This document shows positions 17,504 to 26,070 of a stretch of 64,000 bases of DNA, piece by piece. The position numbers and the translations under genes are program-made. Origin of the DNA: Nitrosopumilus sp. (GTDB lineage Archaea > Thermoproteota > Nitrososphaeria > Nitrososphaerales > Nitrosopumilaceae). The stretch spans positions 682,001 through 746,000 of the forward strand of contig NZ_JAILWM010000001.1 of the NCBI RefSeq assembly GCF_025698945.1, read 5' to 3'. The stretch's first letter is position 1, and each line of letters starts with the position of its first letter. The notes under the pieces were generated by a model. The model worked only from the letters and a program-made list of their open reading frames with translations. It made no database searches and was not told the origin of the DNA.

Positions 17504-18742
17504 ATGACTTCTAATTTTAGAATACAAAGGATTAAGATACATAATTTCAAAAATTTTAGAGATTTAGATCTAGAACTTGAAAAACTGAATGTAATAGTAG
17601 GACAAAATGCCTCTGGAAAGTCAAATTTCAAACAAATTTTTTCATTTTTAAAAGATATCGTTACTGATGGACTTGATGATGCTATTTCTTATCAAGGAGG
17701 AAGTGAATACCTACGAAATTTTTCATCTAAAGACATGACTTTAAAAATGGAAATTCATTTTGTTTCTGATGAACCAAACGAAGTAGAACGAATACATCCT
17801 CGTGGAGACTATGCAATTGTAGTCACTACCAAAAAAATTGTATACAAATTTGCTCTGCAATTTTTCAAAAATTCAAATTACAAAATAATCAAAGATGAGT
17901 TAATCATATCAGGTTCATTTGAAGATGAATCTCAAAATAAAATATTATCGGGAAATATCATTTTTTCAAAACATGGAAAAGATATCAAACAAAAATATGA
18001 TTTTCCATCAACCGCAGGTTCTATATTACAAAGACAGTATGAAATTTTTGAATTTTCTCCTTTGACGGATAAACAACTATTGCTAGAAGCAAAACTTTTT
18101 GGATTCATGGTAAAAAACTGGTATGATTTTCTTAACACTATGGGAATTTATGATTTTGATCCAAGATCATTAAAATCACCTAGCGGTTTTAGAAGTGGAA
18201 CAGATTTACACTATAATGGGTCTAATCTATCATTTATTCTTAATCAAATAAACCAAGATCCTAAAAAAAGAAAAACATTAACAAGATATGTTCATGATAT
18301 GTTACCTTTCTTCAAATCCATTTCAATAGAACGTACAACTGATGGCTCTTTAAGATTTAATCTCAATGAAACATATAATTCAAAAAAAATGCCTGCGATT
18401 TATGTTTCTGATGGAACAGTAAATGTTATTGCATTAACCATTGTTTTATTCTTACAGAACAATCATCTTACATTTATTGAAGAGCCTGAAAGAAATATAC
18501 ATCCTGGGATTTTATCTAATTTGGTACAATTGTTTGATGATGCATCTGAAGAAAATCAAATAATTGTTACAACTCATAATACAAATATTCTTGATCATAT
18601 TAAACTTGAAAATATTCTAATTGTAAGTAGAAACACCGAGGGAGATTCTAATGTAATTAAACCCATAAATGATGAAGAACTTAAAAAATTCAAAAAAGTA
18701 ATGTCTATGAAATATCTTATGACGCAAAATATGCTAGGGTGA
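17504..18742 (+). CDS. ABC/AAA15-type ATPase (OLD/PARIS-AriA-like)
   Basis: 412 aa. It begins with an SMC/RecF-like strand-helix (RIQRIKIHNFKNFRDLDLEL). Walker A GQNASGKSN is at residues 33-41. A long middle insert follows, then an ABC-signature-like SDGTVNVIAL near residue 300, Walker B LTFIEEPERNIHP near 325 and switch TTHNTN near 357. The ABC-type head without long coiled coils is that of OLD-family and AriA ATPases, which sense infection and control a TOPRIM nuclease. The next gene encodes a separate TOPRIM protein, matching a split OLD/PARIS arrangement. Assignment is by motif, not alignment. Confidence 0.82.
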   Translation: MTSNFRIQRIKIHNFKNFRDLDLELEKLNVIVGQNASGKSNFKQIFSFLKDIVTDGLDDAISYQGGSEYLRNFSSKDMTLKMEIHFVSDEPNEVERIHPRGDYAIVVTTKKIVYKFALQFFKNSNYKIIKDELIISGSFEDESQNKILSGNIIFSKHGKDIKQKYDFPSTAGSILQRQYEIFEFSPLTDKQLLLEAKLFGFMVKNWYDFLNTMGIYDFDPRSLKSPSGFRSGTDLHYNGSNLSFILNQINQDPKKRKTLTRYVHDMLPFFKSISIERTTDGSLRFNLNETYNSKKMPAIYVSDGTVNVIALTIVLFLQNNHLTFIEEPERNIHPGILSNLVQLFDDASEENQIIVTTHNTNILDHIKLENILIVSRNTEGDSNVIKPINDEELKKFKKVMSMKYLMTQNMLG

Positions 18743-18758
18743 TTTACAGGATTTGCAA

Positions 18759-19283
18759 ATGCATGTTTTTGTGGAGGGTCCAGATGATGTACGATTATTG
18801 GGTGTAGTGTTAAAGAAATGTTATTCACAATACACTTCTAAATTATACAAATTTGTGAATTCTGATTCTAATTTGGTTAAAGAACACATCAAAATATTAA
18901 AAGAGAAGAAAGAGCCATGTATCTTGATTACAGATATGGATAATTATACCTCAATTACAGAAAGGAAAAAACAACGTTCCAAAGAATATGACATAGAATT
19001 TGAAAATGTGATTGTAGTAAAAAAATCAATTGAGAGCTGGTATGCTGCTGGTGCACCTACTTCATTATTTCAACCTCAAGGGAATCATTCTGAAACTATA
19101 GATAAAATCAAATTTAATCAGCTAATTGGTAGAAGTTCCCTACATACTAGGATCATGGTGGAGATATCGGAAGATTTTGATACAGGTCGTGCTGTATCAA
19201 ATAATAAATCTTTCAAATATTTTTATCGTGAACTAAAAAATTTACTTAAACCATTTGAAAATAATAAAAATGTGAGTGAATAA
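18759..19283 (+). CDS. Small TOPRIM-domain protein (putative effector nuclease)
   Basis: 174 aa from ATG 18759 (an earlier TTG at 18753 adds two residues). Motifs: VEGPDD near the N-terminus (TOPRIM Glu), LITDMDNY (DxD metal site) and KSIESWYAAG, a block common in DUF4276/DUF4435-like TOPRIM proteins. In OLD and PARIS systems the TOPRIM part cuts nucleic acid, in PARIS host tRNA. It is shorter than AriB proteins as I know them, so a distinct lineage is likely. It follows the ATPase gene by 16 nt and overlaps the ParB gene by 1 nt (TAATG), showing tight coupling. Confidence 0.78.
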   Translation: MHVFVEGPDDVRLLGVVLKKCYSQYTSKLYKFVNSDSNLVKEHIKILKEKKEPCILITDMDNYTSITERKKQRSKEYDIEFENVIVVKKSIESWYAAGAPTSLFQPQGNHSETIDKIKFNQLIGRSSLHTRIMVEISEDFDTGRAVSNNKSFKYFYRELKNLLKPFENNKNVSE

Positions 19284-20287
19284 TGGCACTAAAAAATTTA
19301 ATTCAAAACCAAAAAAAAATCCCAGTGAGTAAAATAGAATTAGATCTTGTAAATCCTAGATACAATGATCAATTAACCCAGACTGGAAAATCCAAATGGG
19401 ATGAAGATAAAATCCAGAAAATCATACAAGATGATCTTAAAGATATTTTCATGTCCATAAAAAATCAAGGAGTAATTGATCCAATTTGGGTTGTACAATT
19501 ACCTAATTCAAAATATGGTGTAATCGAGGGCAGTAGACGAGTTGTTGCATTAAGAATACTAAGTAATGATGATCGAATAAAACCTCCAAAAGGAATTTCT
19601 TATGATCAAATATTAGCAAACATAATTCCTTCAAATACTCCCAAAAACGATATTGATGCAGTTAAAGTTCTTTTACAAACTGGAAAAAAAGATTGGGGAC
19701 CATTCAATGTTGCATTTATTATTGATAAGTTATTTCGTGAAGGGCTTGATTCTAAAGAGATTGCAAAAATGATGTCTAAAACAAAAGGATTTGTAGAAAG
19801 GGAGTATCGAAGTTTTGGATTATACAAAGAATATGGGGATTATCTCAAAAATAAAAAACTTAATCCAGATCCAAGAAAATATACTTATTTCCAAAGAGCC
19901 AGTGATGCAGTCAAAAAAAGATTTTTTTCAACAAGAACAGGTAAAAGAGAATTTTTTGAATTGATAACTCCTCATGGAAACCAAAAAGCACGCATTCCAT
20001 CTGTCGCACTGAAGGGAGGATTATATCATTTTAATAAAATTGCAGAGGATCCACAAATTCTTAATAAATTTCTAAATGACCCCGATATGACAGTTACAGA
20101 TGCTATGAATATGTATTTGGGGAAATATATCACTGCGAAATTTCCATGGTCTAAAAAATTTGTAGAGTTATCTGAAAAAATACACAATATTGATCCTGAA
20201 ATTATTCGAGAATTTAAAAATGATAAAGGATTAAAAAAAGACATTTTGACTATTTTCAAATTCTGTAAACAAGTATTAAAAAATTAG
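19283..20287 (+). CDS. ParB/Srx-fold DNA-binding or nuclease protein
   Basis: 334 aa. The N-terminal domain has the ParB layout: IPVSKIELDLVNPRYN, SIKNQGVIDPIWVV and YGVIEGSRRVVALRIL, where the G-S-R-R box is the CTP/catalytic motif of the family. A central helix-turn-helix follows (SKEIAKMMSKTKGFVEREYRSF), then ~150 residues of unknown fold. No parA is nearby, so chromosome partition is unlikely. The overlap with the TOPRIM gene makes it a component of the same operon. ParB-fold proteins in defence loci can act as CTP-switch clamps or nucleases; which applies here is unknown. Confidence 0.78.
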   Translation: MALKNLIQNQKKIPVSKIELDLVNPRYNDQLTQTGKSKWDEDKIQKIIQDDLKDIFMSIKNQGVIDPIWVVQLPNSKYGVIEGSRRVVALRILSNDDRIKPPKGISYDQILANIIPSNTPKNDIDAVKVLLQTGKKDWGPFNVAFIIDKLFREGLDSKEIAKMMSKTKGFVEREYRSFGLYKEYGDYLKNKKLNPDPRKYTYFQRASDAVKKRFFSTRTGKREFFELITPHGNQKARIPSVALKGGLYHFNKIAEDPQILNKFLNDPDMTVTDAMNMYLGKYITAKFPWSKKFVELSEKIHNIDPEIIREFKNDKGLKKDILTIFKFCKQVLKN

Positions 20288-20366
20288 ATTCCATCTATTT
20301 CCTCAAAATCTTCAATCAGGATTATTTTGCGTTAAGTTTATCAATTGAAGCCTTTACAGCTAAACA

Positions 20367-21539
20367 TTGTATAAAAAATCAAGCCCAATAGTTACTGCTA
20401 TTAGAATTCCTAAAAACAGTGCCGATATTGGCTATCGGATTTTTAAAGGAGATTGTGAAAAATGGTTTGAAAAATTAGATAAGATTTGTAGAAATAAGGC
20501 AAAATTAATTTATCTTGATCCTCCATACAATACAAAACGAAATAGAGGAGCAAGGAGTTATTTTTCTGACAATAATGATTGTTGGACAGAATTCATGCAA
20601 AATGTACTTAAGAAGTCTCATTCTTATTTGAAAAAATCAGGATTTCTTGTAATTTCAATAAACCAAATGGAGATGTTCAATTTAAAAAATATCGCTGAAG
20701 AAATTTTTCCGCATGGCTTTGTGGGTGTTTTTCCTGTGAAAACTAGACATCATGAAAGACAGCTTATGATTAATGCAACATTTCATAATGTTTATGAATA
20801 TCTTTTAATTTTCAGGAAAAGTAAGTCTACTCGTTTCTATTCTTCTCATGCTCCATACGATCTCAAAGAATTTTGTTATGATATCAGAATATTAAATGAC
20901 TCTCCAATAAAAAAACAAATTGGAGGTAAAACTGTTGAAATATACAAAAATAATCAATATAAAATAACTAAACTACAACCATCTAAAACAAGATTTAGAA
21001 AATATATGATTTCTGGAAAAATCGCCACTGCAAACTGGTCAGGAGCAATTTATGAAAAATACATTAAAAATCTCGGAGCTAATTTACTTGTGAAAGTTCA
21101 TGGTTTAGATAAAAAAGGGTTAGGTTATCGTTGGTTTATCACTCCTTTTAGTACCAATAAAAGAGGATTATATTTTCAACACACAAGCAGTGCTGGCAGA
21201 CCATTACTTTTCACAAATTTTTTAGATTACACAGACATAATAACAAAAATTTATTCTGAAGGTGGTCCTGGATGTGATTTTAAAGATTCTAAAAAACCAG
21301 AAGAACTCATAGGTAAACTATTGGAAGTCACTACCAAAAAACATGATCTTGTTTTAGATTTTTTTGGAGGTAGCGGTACAACACTTGTTAGTTGCATTAA
21401 ACACGGTCGCTCATGTATAACAATTGAAAAAAATAATGAGGCATTAAAAACAATGTATACCAGATTAAAGAATATGCATAAAGGAAAAGATCTTGATGGG
21501 AAAAAATACAAATTCATAGTTAAACGCCACAAACTTTGA
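20367..21539 (+). CDS. Site-specific DNA methyltransferase, beta class (probable N6-adenine)
   Basis: 390 aa from a TTG. Motif IV DPPYNTKRN is at residues 51-59 and the AdoMet motif I DFFGGSGTT near 331-339, with a ~270-residue region between them that would hold the target-recognition domain. The order IV-TRD-I defines the beta class; DPPY indicates an amino methyltransferase, most often N6-adenine. No restriction endonuclease gene is adjacent. It starts 79 nt after the ParB gene on the same strand and may mark self DNA for the preceding three genes, or be a separate orphan enzyme. Confidence 0.88.
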   Translation: MYKKSSPIVTAIRIPKNSADIGYRIFKGDCEKWFEKLDKICRNKAKLIYLDPPYNTKRNRGARSYFSDNNDCWTEFMQNVLKKSHSYLKKSGFLVISINQMEMFNLKNIAEEIFPHGFVGVFPVKTRHHERQLMINATFHNVYEYLLIFRKSKSTRFYSSHAPYDLKEFCYDIRILNDSPIKKQIGGKTVEIYKNNQYKITKLQPSKTRFRKYMISGKIATANWSGAIYEKYIKNLGANLLVKVHGLDKKGLGYRWFITPFSTNKRGLYFQHTSSAGRPLLFTNFLDYTDIITKIYSEGGPGCDFKDSKKPEELIGKLLEVTTKKHDLVLDFFGGSGTTLVSCIKHGRSCITIEKNNEALKTMYTRLKNMHKGKDLDGKKYKFIVKRHKL

Positions 21540-21785
21540 TATTTTTTTAACACATCATACTAAACGATTTCTAAAAGAAAATAATTAACATATAAAAATC
21601 GAGAAAAATTTGAATCTTTAATATTCCAATGTCACTATGAACCTCAAACATGTGTTTTATAATATACTAAAACCCCGTTTCTCATAAAATCAAACATATT
21701 TTGACAAAAACAAGCCTAAAATACAAAAAATAAAACCCCGAATCATGTGGATTATATAGACAAAAAACCCCTTTTTGGTTGACAA

Positions 21786-22344
21786 TTGGAGCATCTTTTT
21801 TATTATTATGGCGATGCAAAAAATATCTCATGGGTAATTCAATCAAATGATTCAGTTACTGAGCAAAATAGAGAGCATGTAAATATTTACAAAAATAAAA
21901 TTTCAAATTTACAATCAAAATACATTGCATTGCATATTGGATTATTTTGGGGAATCGGGGTCTTTATAATTAAAAATGAAGATACCATCAAAATAAAATG
22001 TGATGATAAAGAAATTTTTGAACACATGACATCCAAATTAAAAAGCAAAGATGAGTTTATTGAAAAAAGAACATTTTTCATTAATCAATTAATTAATCAA
22101 AGAAAATTAAAAGTAGAATTTGATTTGATTGATAAAAGTGAGAACTTGGCAAAAATTAAAAATAAATGCAAATGAGCTTAAGACCAAAAACGGAGAGTTA
22201 CTTGGTGACAGCTCATCTGCGATGTATGAATTTCTTACACATTGGTTTGATAAAACAAAGAATTGTTTACTTTCATTGACAACAATCAATGTTCAAGTAA
22301 AGCGATCATATGAGATTTACAATTATTTTAGAAAATTTTTGTAA
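21786..22344 (+). pseudogene. Unrecognised gene, probably broken by a frameshift
   Basis: A 129-aa frame from a TTG at 21786 (YIALHIGLFWGIGVFIIKN in its middle) stops at 22175. A +1 frame entered at 22129 continues with equally protein-like sequence (AMYEFLTHWFDKTKNCLLSL) to 22344. The switch lies in an A-rich run near 22150-22170. One ~185-aa ancestral protein is the simplest reading; two overlapping small genes or sequencing error are alternatives. No family is recognised. The 245-nt upstream gap has no gene but carries the repeated string AAAACCCCG at about 21671 and 21735. Confidence 0.4.
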
Positions 22345-22450
22345 TAATTTATGAATTTAATGAGATCAAGGGTTAAACGATGATTCAAGAGCAAAATAGA
22401 TTTCATTAAAATAATATTTTTTTAAAATGGACGTGGAATTAACGATTAGG

Positions 22451-22458
22451 TTTATTTA
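22451..22458 (+). promoter_or_regulatory. TATA box of first copper-protein gene
   Basis: TTTATTTA begins 33 nt before the ATG at 22484. The paralogous gene has the same octamer at exactly the same distance. The spacing predicts a leaderless or nearly leaderless transcript. Confidence 0.6.
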
Positions 22459-22483
22459 GCATTGAAAAATCAATTGGGTAATT

Positions 22484-23092
22484 ATGGCAGGTATAGACAG
22501 AGCAGCAATCGTTTTCTCAATTGCAATTGCACTAATTGGTGTAGGTGTTGCAGTTGTAGGAGACTCTATTGACTATTCACCATCTACTACTATAGCCCCA
22601 AAGGTAATGAAAGATACTTCAGAACCTAAAGCTCAAACTGATCCATTTGCAGATTTAGCCGAGAAAGTGAAATCTGAAACACCAAAGATGGAGGAGAAGA
22701 AAGTAGTTGTTAAAGAAGAAGTCAAAATGGAAGAGACAAAAGAAAAACCAATCATTAAGGAAGAAAAACCAATGATGGAAAAAACTGGTCCAAAAACTCA
22801 CAAAGTTGAGATTCCAGTAGGTACCTCAGTTCCAGGTTGTGAAGAGACTAACACATGCTACTCACCAGCTAAAATCACAATTAAAGCTGGAGACACAGTA
22901 CAATGGGTTAATGTCGACACAGCTGCACACACAGTAACTGGCGGTAGTCCAGCAGATGGTCCATCAGGCGTATTTGATAGCAGTCTGGTCATGGCAAATG
23001 CAAACTATGCATTTACTTTTGACAAGGCAGGAAGCTACAAGTATTTTTGTATGGTACATCCTTGGATGGTCGGTAGTGTCACAGTGAACTAA
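22484..23092 (+). CDS. Membrane-anchored plastocyanin-like copper protein
   Basis: 202 aa. MAGIDRAAIVFSIAIALIG is an N-terminal membrane anchor. A low-complexity Lys/Glu linker (residues ~55-100) leads to a C-terminal cupredoxin domain. The type-1 copper ligands are visible: His in TAAHTVT, then Cys, His and Met in YFCMVHPWM. Such proteins are numerous in ammonia-oxidising archaea and are thought to replace cytochromes in electron transfer outside the membrane. The last ~110 codons plus the 3' flank are identical in DNA to the next gene. Confidence 0.92.
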   Translation: MAGIDRAAIVFSIAIALIGVGVAVVGDSIDYSPSTTIAPKVMKDTSEPKAQTDPFADLAEKVKSETPKMEEKKVVVKEEVKMEETKEKPIIKEEKPMMEKTGPKTHKVEIPVGTSVPGCEETNTCYSPAKITIKAGDTVQWVNVDTAAHTVTGGSPADGPSGVFDSSLVMANANYAFTFDKAGSYKYFCMVHPWMVGSVTVN

Positions 23093-23121
23093 TCCAAATT
23101 TTTTCCTTTTTTTGTTTTTAT
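22759..23121 (+). repeat. 363-bp perfect direct repeat, copy 1
   Basis: Identical base for base with 24130-24492 as read by eye. It covers the cupredoxin-domain coding sequence, the stop codon and the T-rich terminator. The bases on either side differ. Confidence 0.92.
23093..23121 (+). terminator. T-rich terminator after first copper-protein gene
   Basis: Directly after the stop come runs of 6, 7 and 5 T interrupted by CC and G, without a hairpin. This is the oligo-T type of archaeal terminator. The same sequence follows the second gene at 24464-24492. Confidence 0.6.
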
Positions 23122-23155
23122 GAAATTATGCAATTCATGATTTTCAAAGATTAGC

Positions 23156-23163
23156 TTTATTTA
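23156..23163 (+). promoter_or_regulatory. TATA box of second copper-protein gene
   Basis: TTTATTTA begins 33 nt upstream of the ATG at 23189, the same element and spacing as the first copper-protein gene. Confidence 0.6.
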
Positions 23164-23188
23164 CCATAAAAAAATTAGGGGATTCATT

Positions 23189-24463
23189 ATGGCAGGTATA
23201 GACAGAGCTGCAATTGCATTTACTATTGCAATTACAGCCATAGGCGCAGGATTTGCATTTGTTGGAGATTCTGTTGACTATTCCCCAATTGTCTCAACTC
23301 CAGCCGCTTCAACACAGACTTCAGAGCCAATGATGGAAAAAACTGATCCATTTGCAGATTTGGCTGACAAGGTAAAGTCTGAAACAGTTAAACCACTCAA
23401 AAGCGGATGGGAGCGATTAACATCGGATACTGATCCAGGTGTTGGACATGAAACACATCAGTTAGCAATAATTTTGGCACCAAGTGACAAAGTTTATTCA
23501 GGTACACTCAACTATGATGCATCTGAACCAATTCAACTTGTCACATTACATGGACCATTAGCTAGTGGTGAAGATAAGGGACAAGCAACATGGACTCCTG
23601 ATGGAAAAACAAAGTTTGCATTAACTTTTGTTGATCCAAAGAATGCAAAAGGCAAATGGGAATTTGCCGGAAACGCTTTAGCAGTTCACACAATGAAAAC
23701 AGAGCCATTCACAGTTGATTACAAAGTAGATTTTAGTGAGAAACCAAAATCAAATACTGTTATGACTGGTACAACCACGTCAGTAACAGATCCTGGACTT
23801 GGTCATGAATCACATCAACTTGCAGTGCTACTTGCACCATCAAGTAAGGTGTATTCAGGAATTCTCTCATATTCTGCTTCTGAAAATATTCAACTAGTAT
23901 CACTTAGAGGACCAATTGGTTCTGATGAGAAACCAGACAAAACTTGGACACCTGATGGTGAAACAATATTTGAATTGACATTTGTTGATCCAAAGAATGC
24001 AATGGGCTCATGGAAATTCACTGGAAACGCTTTAGCAGTTCACACAATGAACACAAATCCATTTACTGTTAGCTATTCTGTAAGTGCAACTGCAACTGCA
24101 GGAGAGCAAAAGAAAGAAGAGGTCAAAATGGAAGAAAAACCAATGATGGAAAAAACTGGTCCAAAAACTCACAAAGTTGAGATTCCAGTAGGTACCTCAG
24201 TTCCAGGTTGTGAAGAGACTAACACATGCTACTCACCAGCTAAAATCACAATTAAAGCTGGAGACACAGTACAATGGGTTAATGTCGACACAGCTGCACA
24301 CACAGTAACTGGCGGTAGTCCAGCAGATGGTCCATCAGGCGTATTTGATAGCAGTCTGGTCATGGCAAATGCAAACTATGCATTTACTTTTGACAAGGCA
24401 GGAAGCTACAAGTATTTTTGTATGGTACATCCTTGGATGGTCGGTAGTGTCACAGTGAACTAA
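23189..24463 (+). CDS. Membrane-anchored protein with two tandem unknown domains and a C-terminal cupredoxin
   Basis: 424 aa. It begins MAGIDRAAIAFTIAITAIG, a membrane anchor nearly the same as its neighbour. Two tandem ~105-residue domains follow (about residues 70-180 and 195-295); each contains DPG[VL]GHE[TS]HQLA, KVYSG, TWTPDG, LTFVDPKNA and GNALAVHTM. A short Glu/Lys linker leads to a cupredoxin domain identical to the 202-aa paralogue, with His, Cys, His, Met ligands. The conserved GHExHQ and VHTM histidines suggest that the tandem domains may bind metal. The gene's stop overlaps the convergent uvrC stop. Confidence 0.9.
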   Translation: MAGIDRAAIAFTIAITAIGAGFAFVGDSVDYSPIVSTPAASTQTSEPMMEKTDPFADLADKVKSETVKPLKSGWERLTSDTDPGVGHETHQLAIILAPSDKVYSGTLNYDASEPIQLVTLHGPLASGEDKGQATWTPDGKTKFALTFVDPKNAKGKWEFAGNALAVHTMKTEPFTVDYKVDFSEKPKSNTVMTGTTTSVTDPGLGHESHQLAVLLAPSSKVYSGILSYSASENIQLVSLRGPIGSDEKPDKTWTPDGETIFELTFVDPKNAMGSWKFTGNALAVHTMNTNPFTVSYSVSATATAGEQKKEEVKMEEKPMMEKTGPKTHKVEIPVGTSVPGCEETNTCYSPAKITIKAGDTVQWVNVDTAAHTVTGGSPADGPSGVFDSSLVMANANYAFTFDKAGSYKYFCMVHPWMVGSVTVN

Positions 24464-24492
24464 TCCAAATTTTTTCCTTTTTTTGTTTTTAT
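24130..24492 (+). repeat. 363-bp perfect direct repeat, copy 2
   Basis: Second copy of 22759-23121, offset by 1,371 bp. Its last 32 bases lie inside the convergent uvrC reading frame, so the final ~10 codons of uvrC are made of repeat sequence. Confidence 0.92.
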
Positions 24493-26070
24493 TTTATTTT
24501 TTCTAATATTTCTATTATATGCAACTCCAAATCTATGAGACTCATCTCGTGCATGTTGTAATATTTTCAAAGAGGATTTGTTTTTTGGAATAATTATTGG
24601 ATCTTTAATTTTTGGAATGTATACTTCTTCATTTTCTTTTGCAAGAGAAACACATGGAATTTTTAATCCAAGCGATTGTAATGATTTAACTGCTGCATTT
24701 AGTTGTCCTTTACCACCATCAATCAGAATAAGATCTGGAAATTCTGAATTTTCTTCAGACAATCTATAATATCGTCGTTTAATAATTTCGCCAATCATTG
24801 CAAAATCATCTCGTCCTTCAACTGTTTTGATTTTAAATTTTCTATATCCAGATTTGTTAGGTTTTCCATTAAGAAATTGAGACATAGAACCTACTGCAAA
24901 TTCATCACCATGATTTGAAATATCAAAACACTCAATGGTATTTGGAACTAAAGGAAGTGATAGAATTTCTTTTAATTCATACAACCCAGGTTCACCACCT
25001 TTAGAATGAATCAATTCAATATTTCTCATTATCAAATTCAAAATTTCTTTACGTTTTCCTTTTTTGGGTTGTAAAATTTTTACATTAAATCCTGCATGTT
25101 TTGAAAGTAATGATTCCAACAATTTTTTATTATCTGGAATCTCACTTACTAGAATAAATTTTGGGATTTTATGAGTTGTATAGTATTGATAAAGAAAATT
25201 GGCAAAGGAATTATCTCCCACTAGATCAAAAAAGAATTTGTCGCTATCACGAATTACACCATTAATCATTCGAAAATTCATCACAGTAGCAGTTTGCTCC
25301 TGAATTCCTATTCCAAAATATTCTTCATCAGAATTCTCAACATATTCCATTTTTTGCTTTGTTTGAAGACTTCCTAATCGAATTAAGGTATCCCTAATGT
25401 CCTTTGCACGCTCAAACTGTTGCAAAAGTGCAGCATGTTGCATTTCTTCTTCTAATTTTTTTGTAAAAATTTTAGTTTCATTATTTCCCTTTAGAACTTC
25501 TTCTAGGTCAGATACATGTTTAGAATAATTTTCTTGTGCTTCTTTGAATTCACATGGCCCCTCACAATTTCCAAGATGGTATTCAAGACATACTTTTTTT
25601 GGAAGATTTTTACAAATTCTAATTTGAAATGCTTTTCGAAGTGTTCCAATAGTAAGTAATTTGGAGCTTCCCTGAGTAAAGGGTCCAAAAAAATTTCCTT
25701 TTCCTAAAAATTTTCCATCTCTCGTTCTTCTTGCAACTAACAATCGAGGATATTTTTCATCAGTGATTCTAAGATAGGTGTACCTTTGTTGATCTTTTAA
25801 TTCAATATTAAATCGTGGACGATATTTTTTTATCATATTTGATTCAAGAAGAAAAGCCTCACTTTCATTATCAGTTAAAACAAATTCAATATCAGAAATA
25901 TTTTCAACAAGTTTTTGAGTTTTATAATTTTGATTTTGTAAAAAATAAGACTTTACTCTATTTTTTAGATTCTTGGCTTTACCAATATAGATAATTTTTC
26001 CATCAGAGTCTTTCATCAAATAAATACCAGGGTTGTTGGGAATGTGTATTTGAGATATATCAAAGGTCAT
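24460..26070 (-). CDS. uvrC: UvrABC excision nuclease subunit C, short form
   Basis: 536 aa. It makes both incisions in bacterial-type nucleotide excision repair. Seen: the GIY-YIG domain (NNPGIYLMKDSDGKIIYIGKAKNLKNR), four cysteines (RICKNLPKKVCLEYHLGNCEGPC), a UVR-like segment (QFERAKDIRDTLIRL) and the RNase-H-like endonuclease part (ECFDISNHGDEFAVGSM; ILIDGGKGQL). The frame ends soon after DESHRFGVAYNR, where most UvrC proteins go on into a helix-hairpin-helix domain; that domain is missing. The last codons fall in the duplicated copper-protein segment. It overlaps uvrA by 4 nt. Confidence 0.92.
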   Translation of the reverse strand: MTFDISQIHIPNNPGIYLMKDSDGKIIYIGKAKNLKNRVKSYFLQNQNYKTQKLVENISDIEFVLTDNESEAFLLESNMIKKYRPRFNIELKDQQRYTYLRITDEKYPRLLVARRTRDGKFLGKGNFFGPFTQGSSKLLTIGTLRKAFQIRICKNLPKKVCLEYHLGNCEGPCEFKEAQENYSKHVSDLEEVLKGNNETKIFTKKLEEEMQHAALLQQFERAKDIRDTLIRLGSLQTKQKMEYVENSDEEYFGIGIQEQTATVMNFRMINGVIRDSDKFFFDLVGDNSFANFLYQYYTTHKIPKFILVSEIPDNKKLLESLLSKHAGFNVKILQPKKGKRKEILNLIMRNIELIHSKGGEPGLYELKEILSLPLVPNTIECFDISNHGDEFAVGSMSQFLNGKPNKSGYRKFKIKTVEGRDDFAMIGEIIKRRYYRLSEENSEFPDLILIDGGKGQLNAAVKSLQSLGLKIPCVSLAKENEEVYIPKIKDPIIIPKNKSSLKILQHARDESHRFGVAYNRNIRKNKIKTKKGKNLD

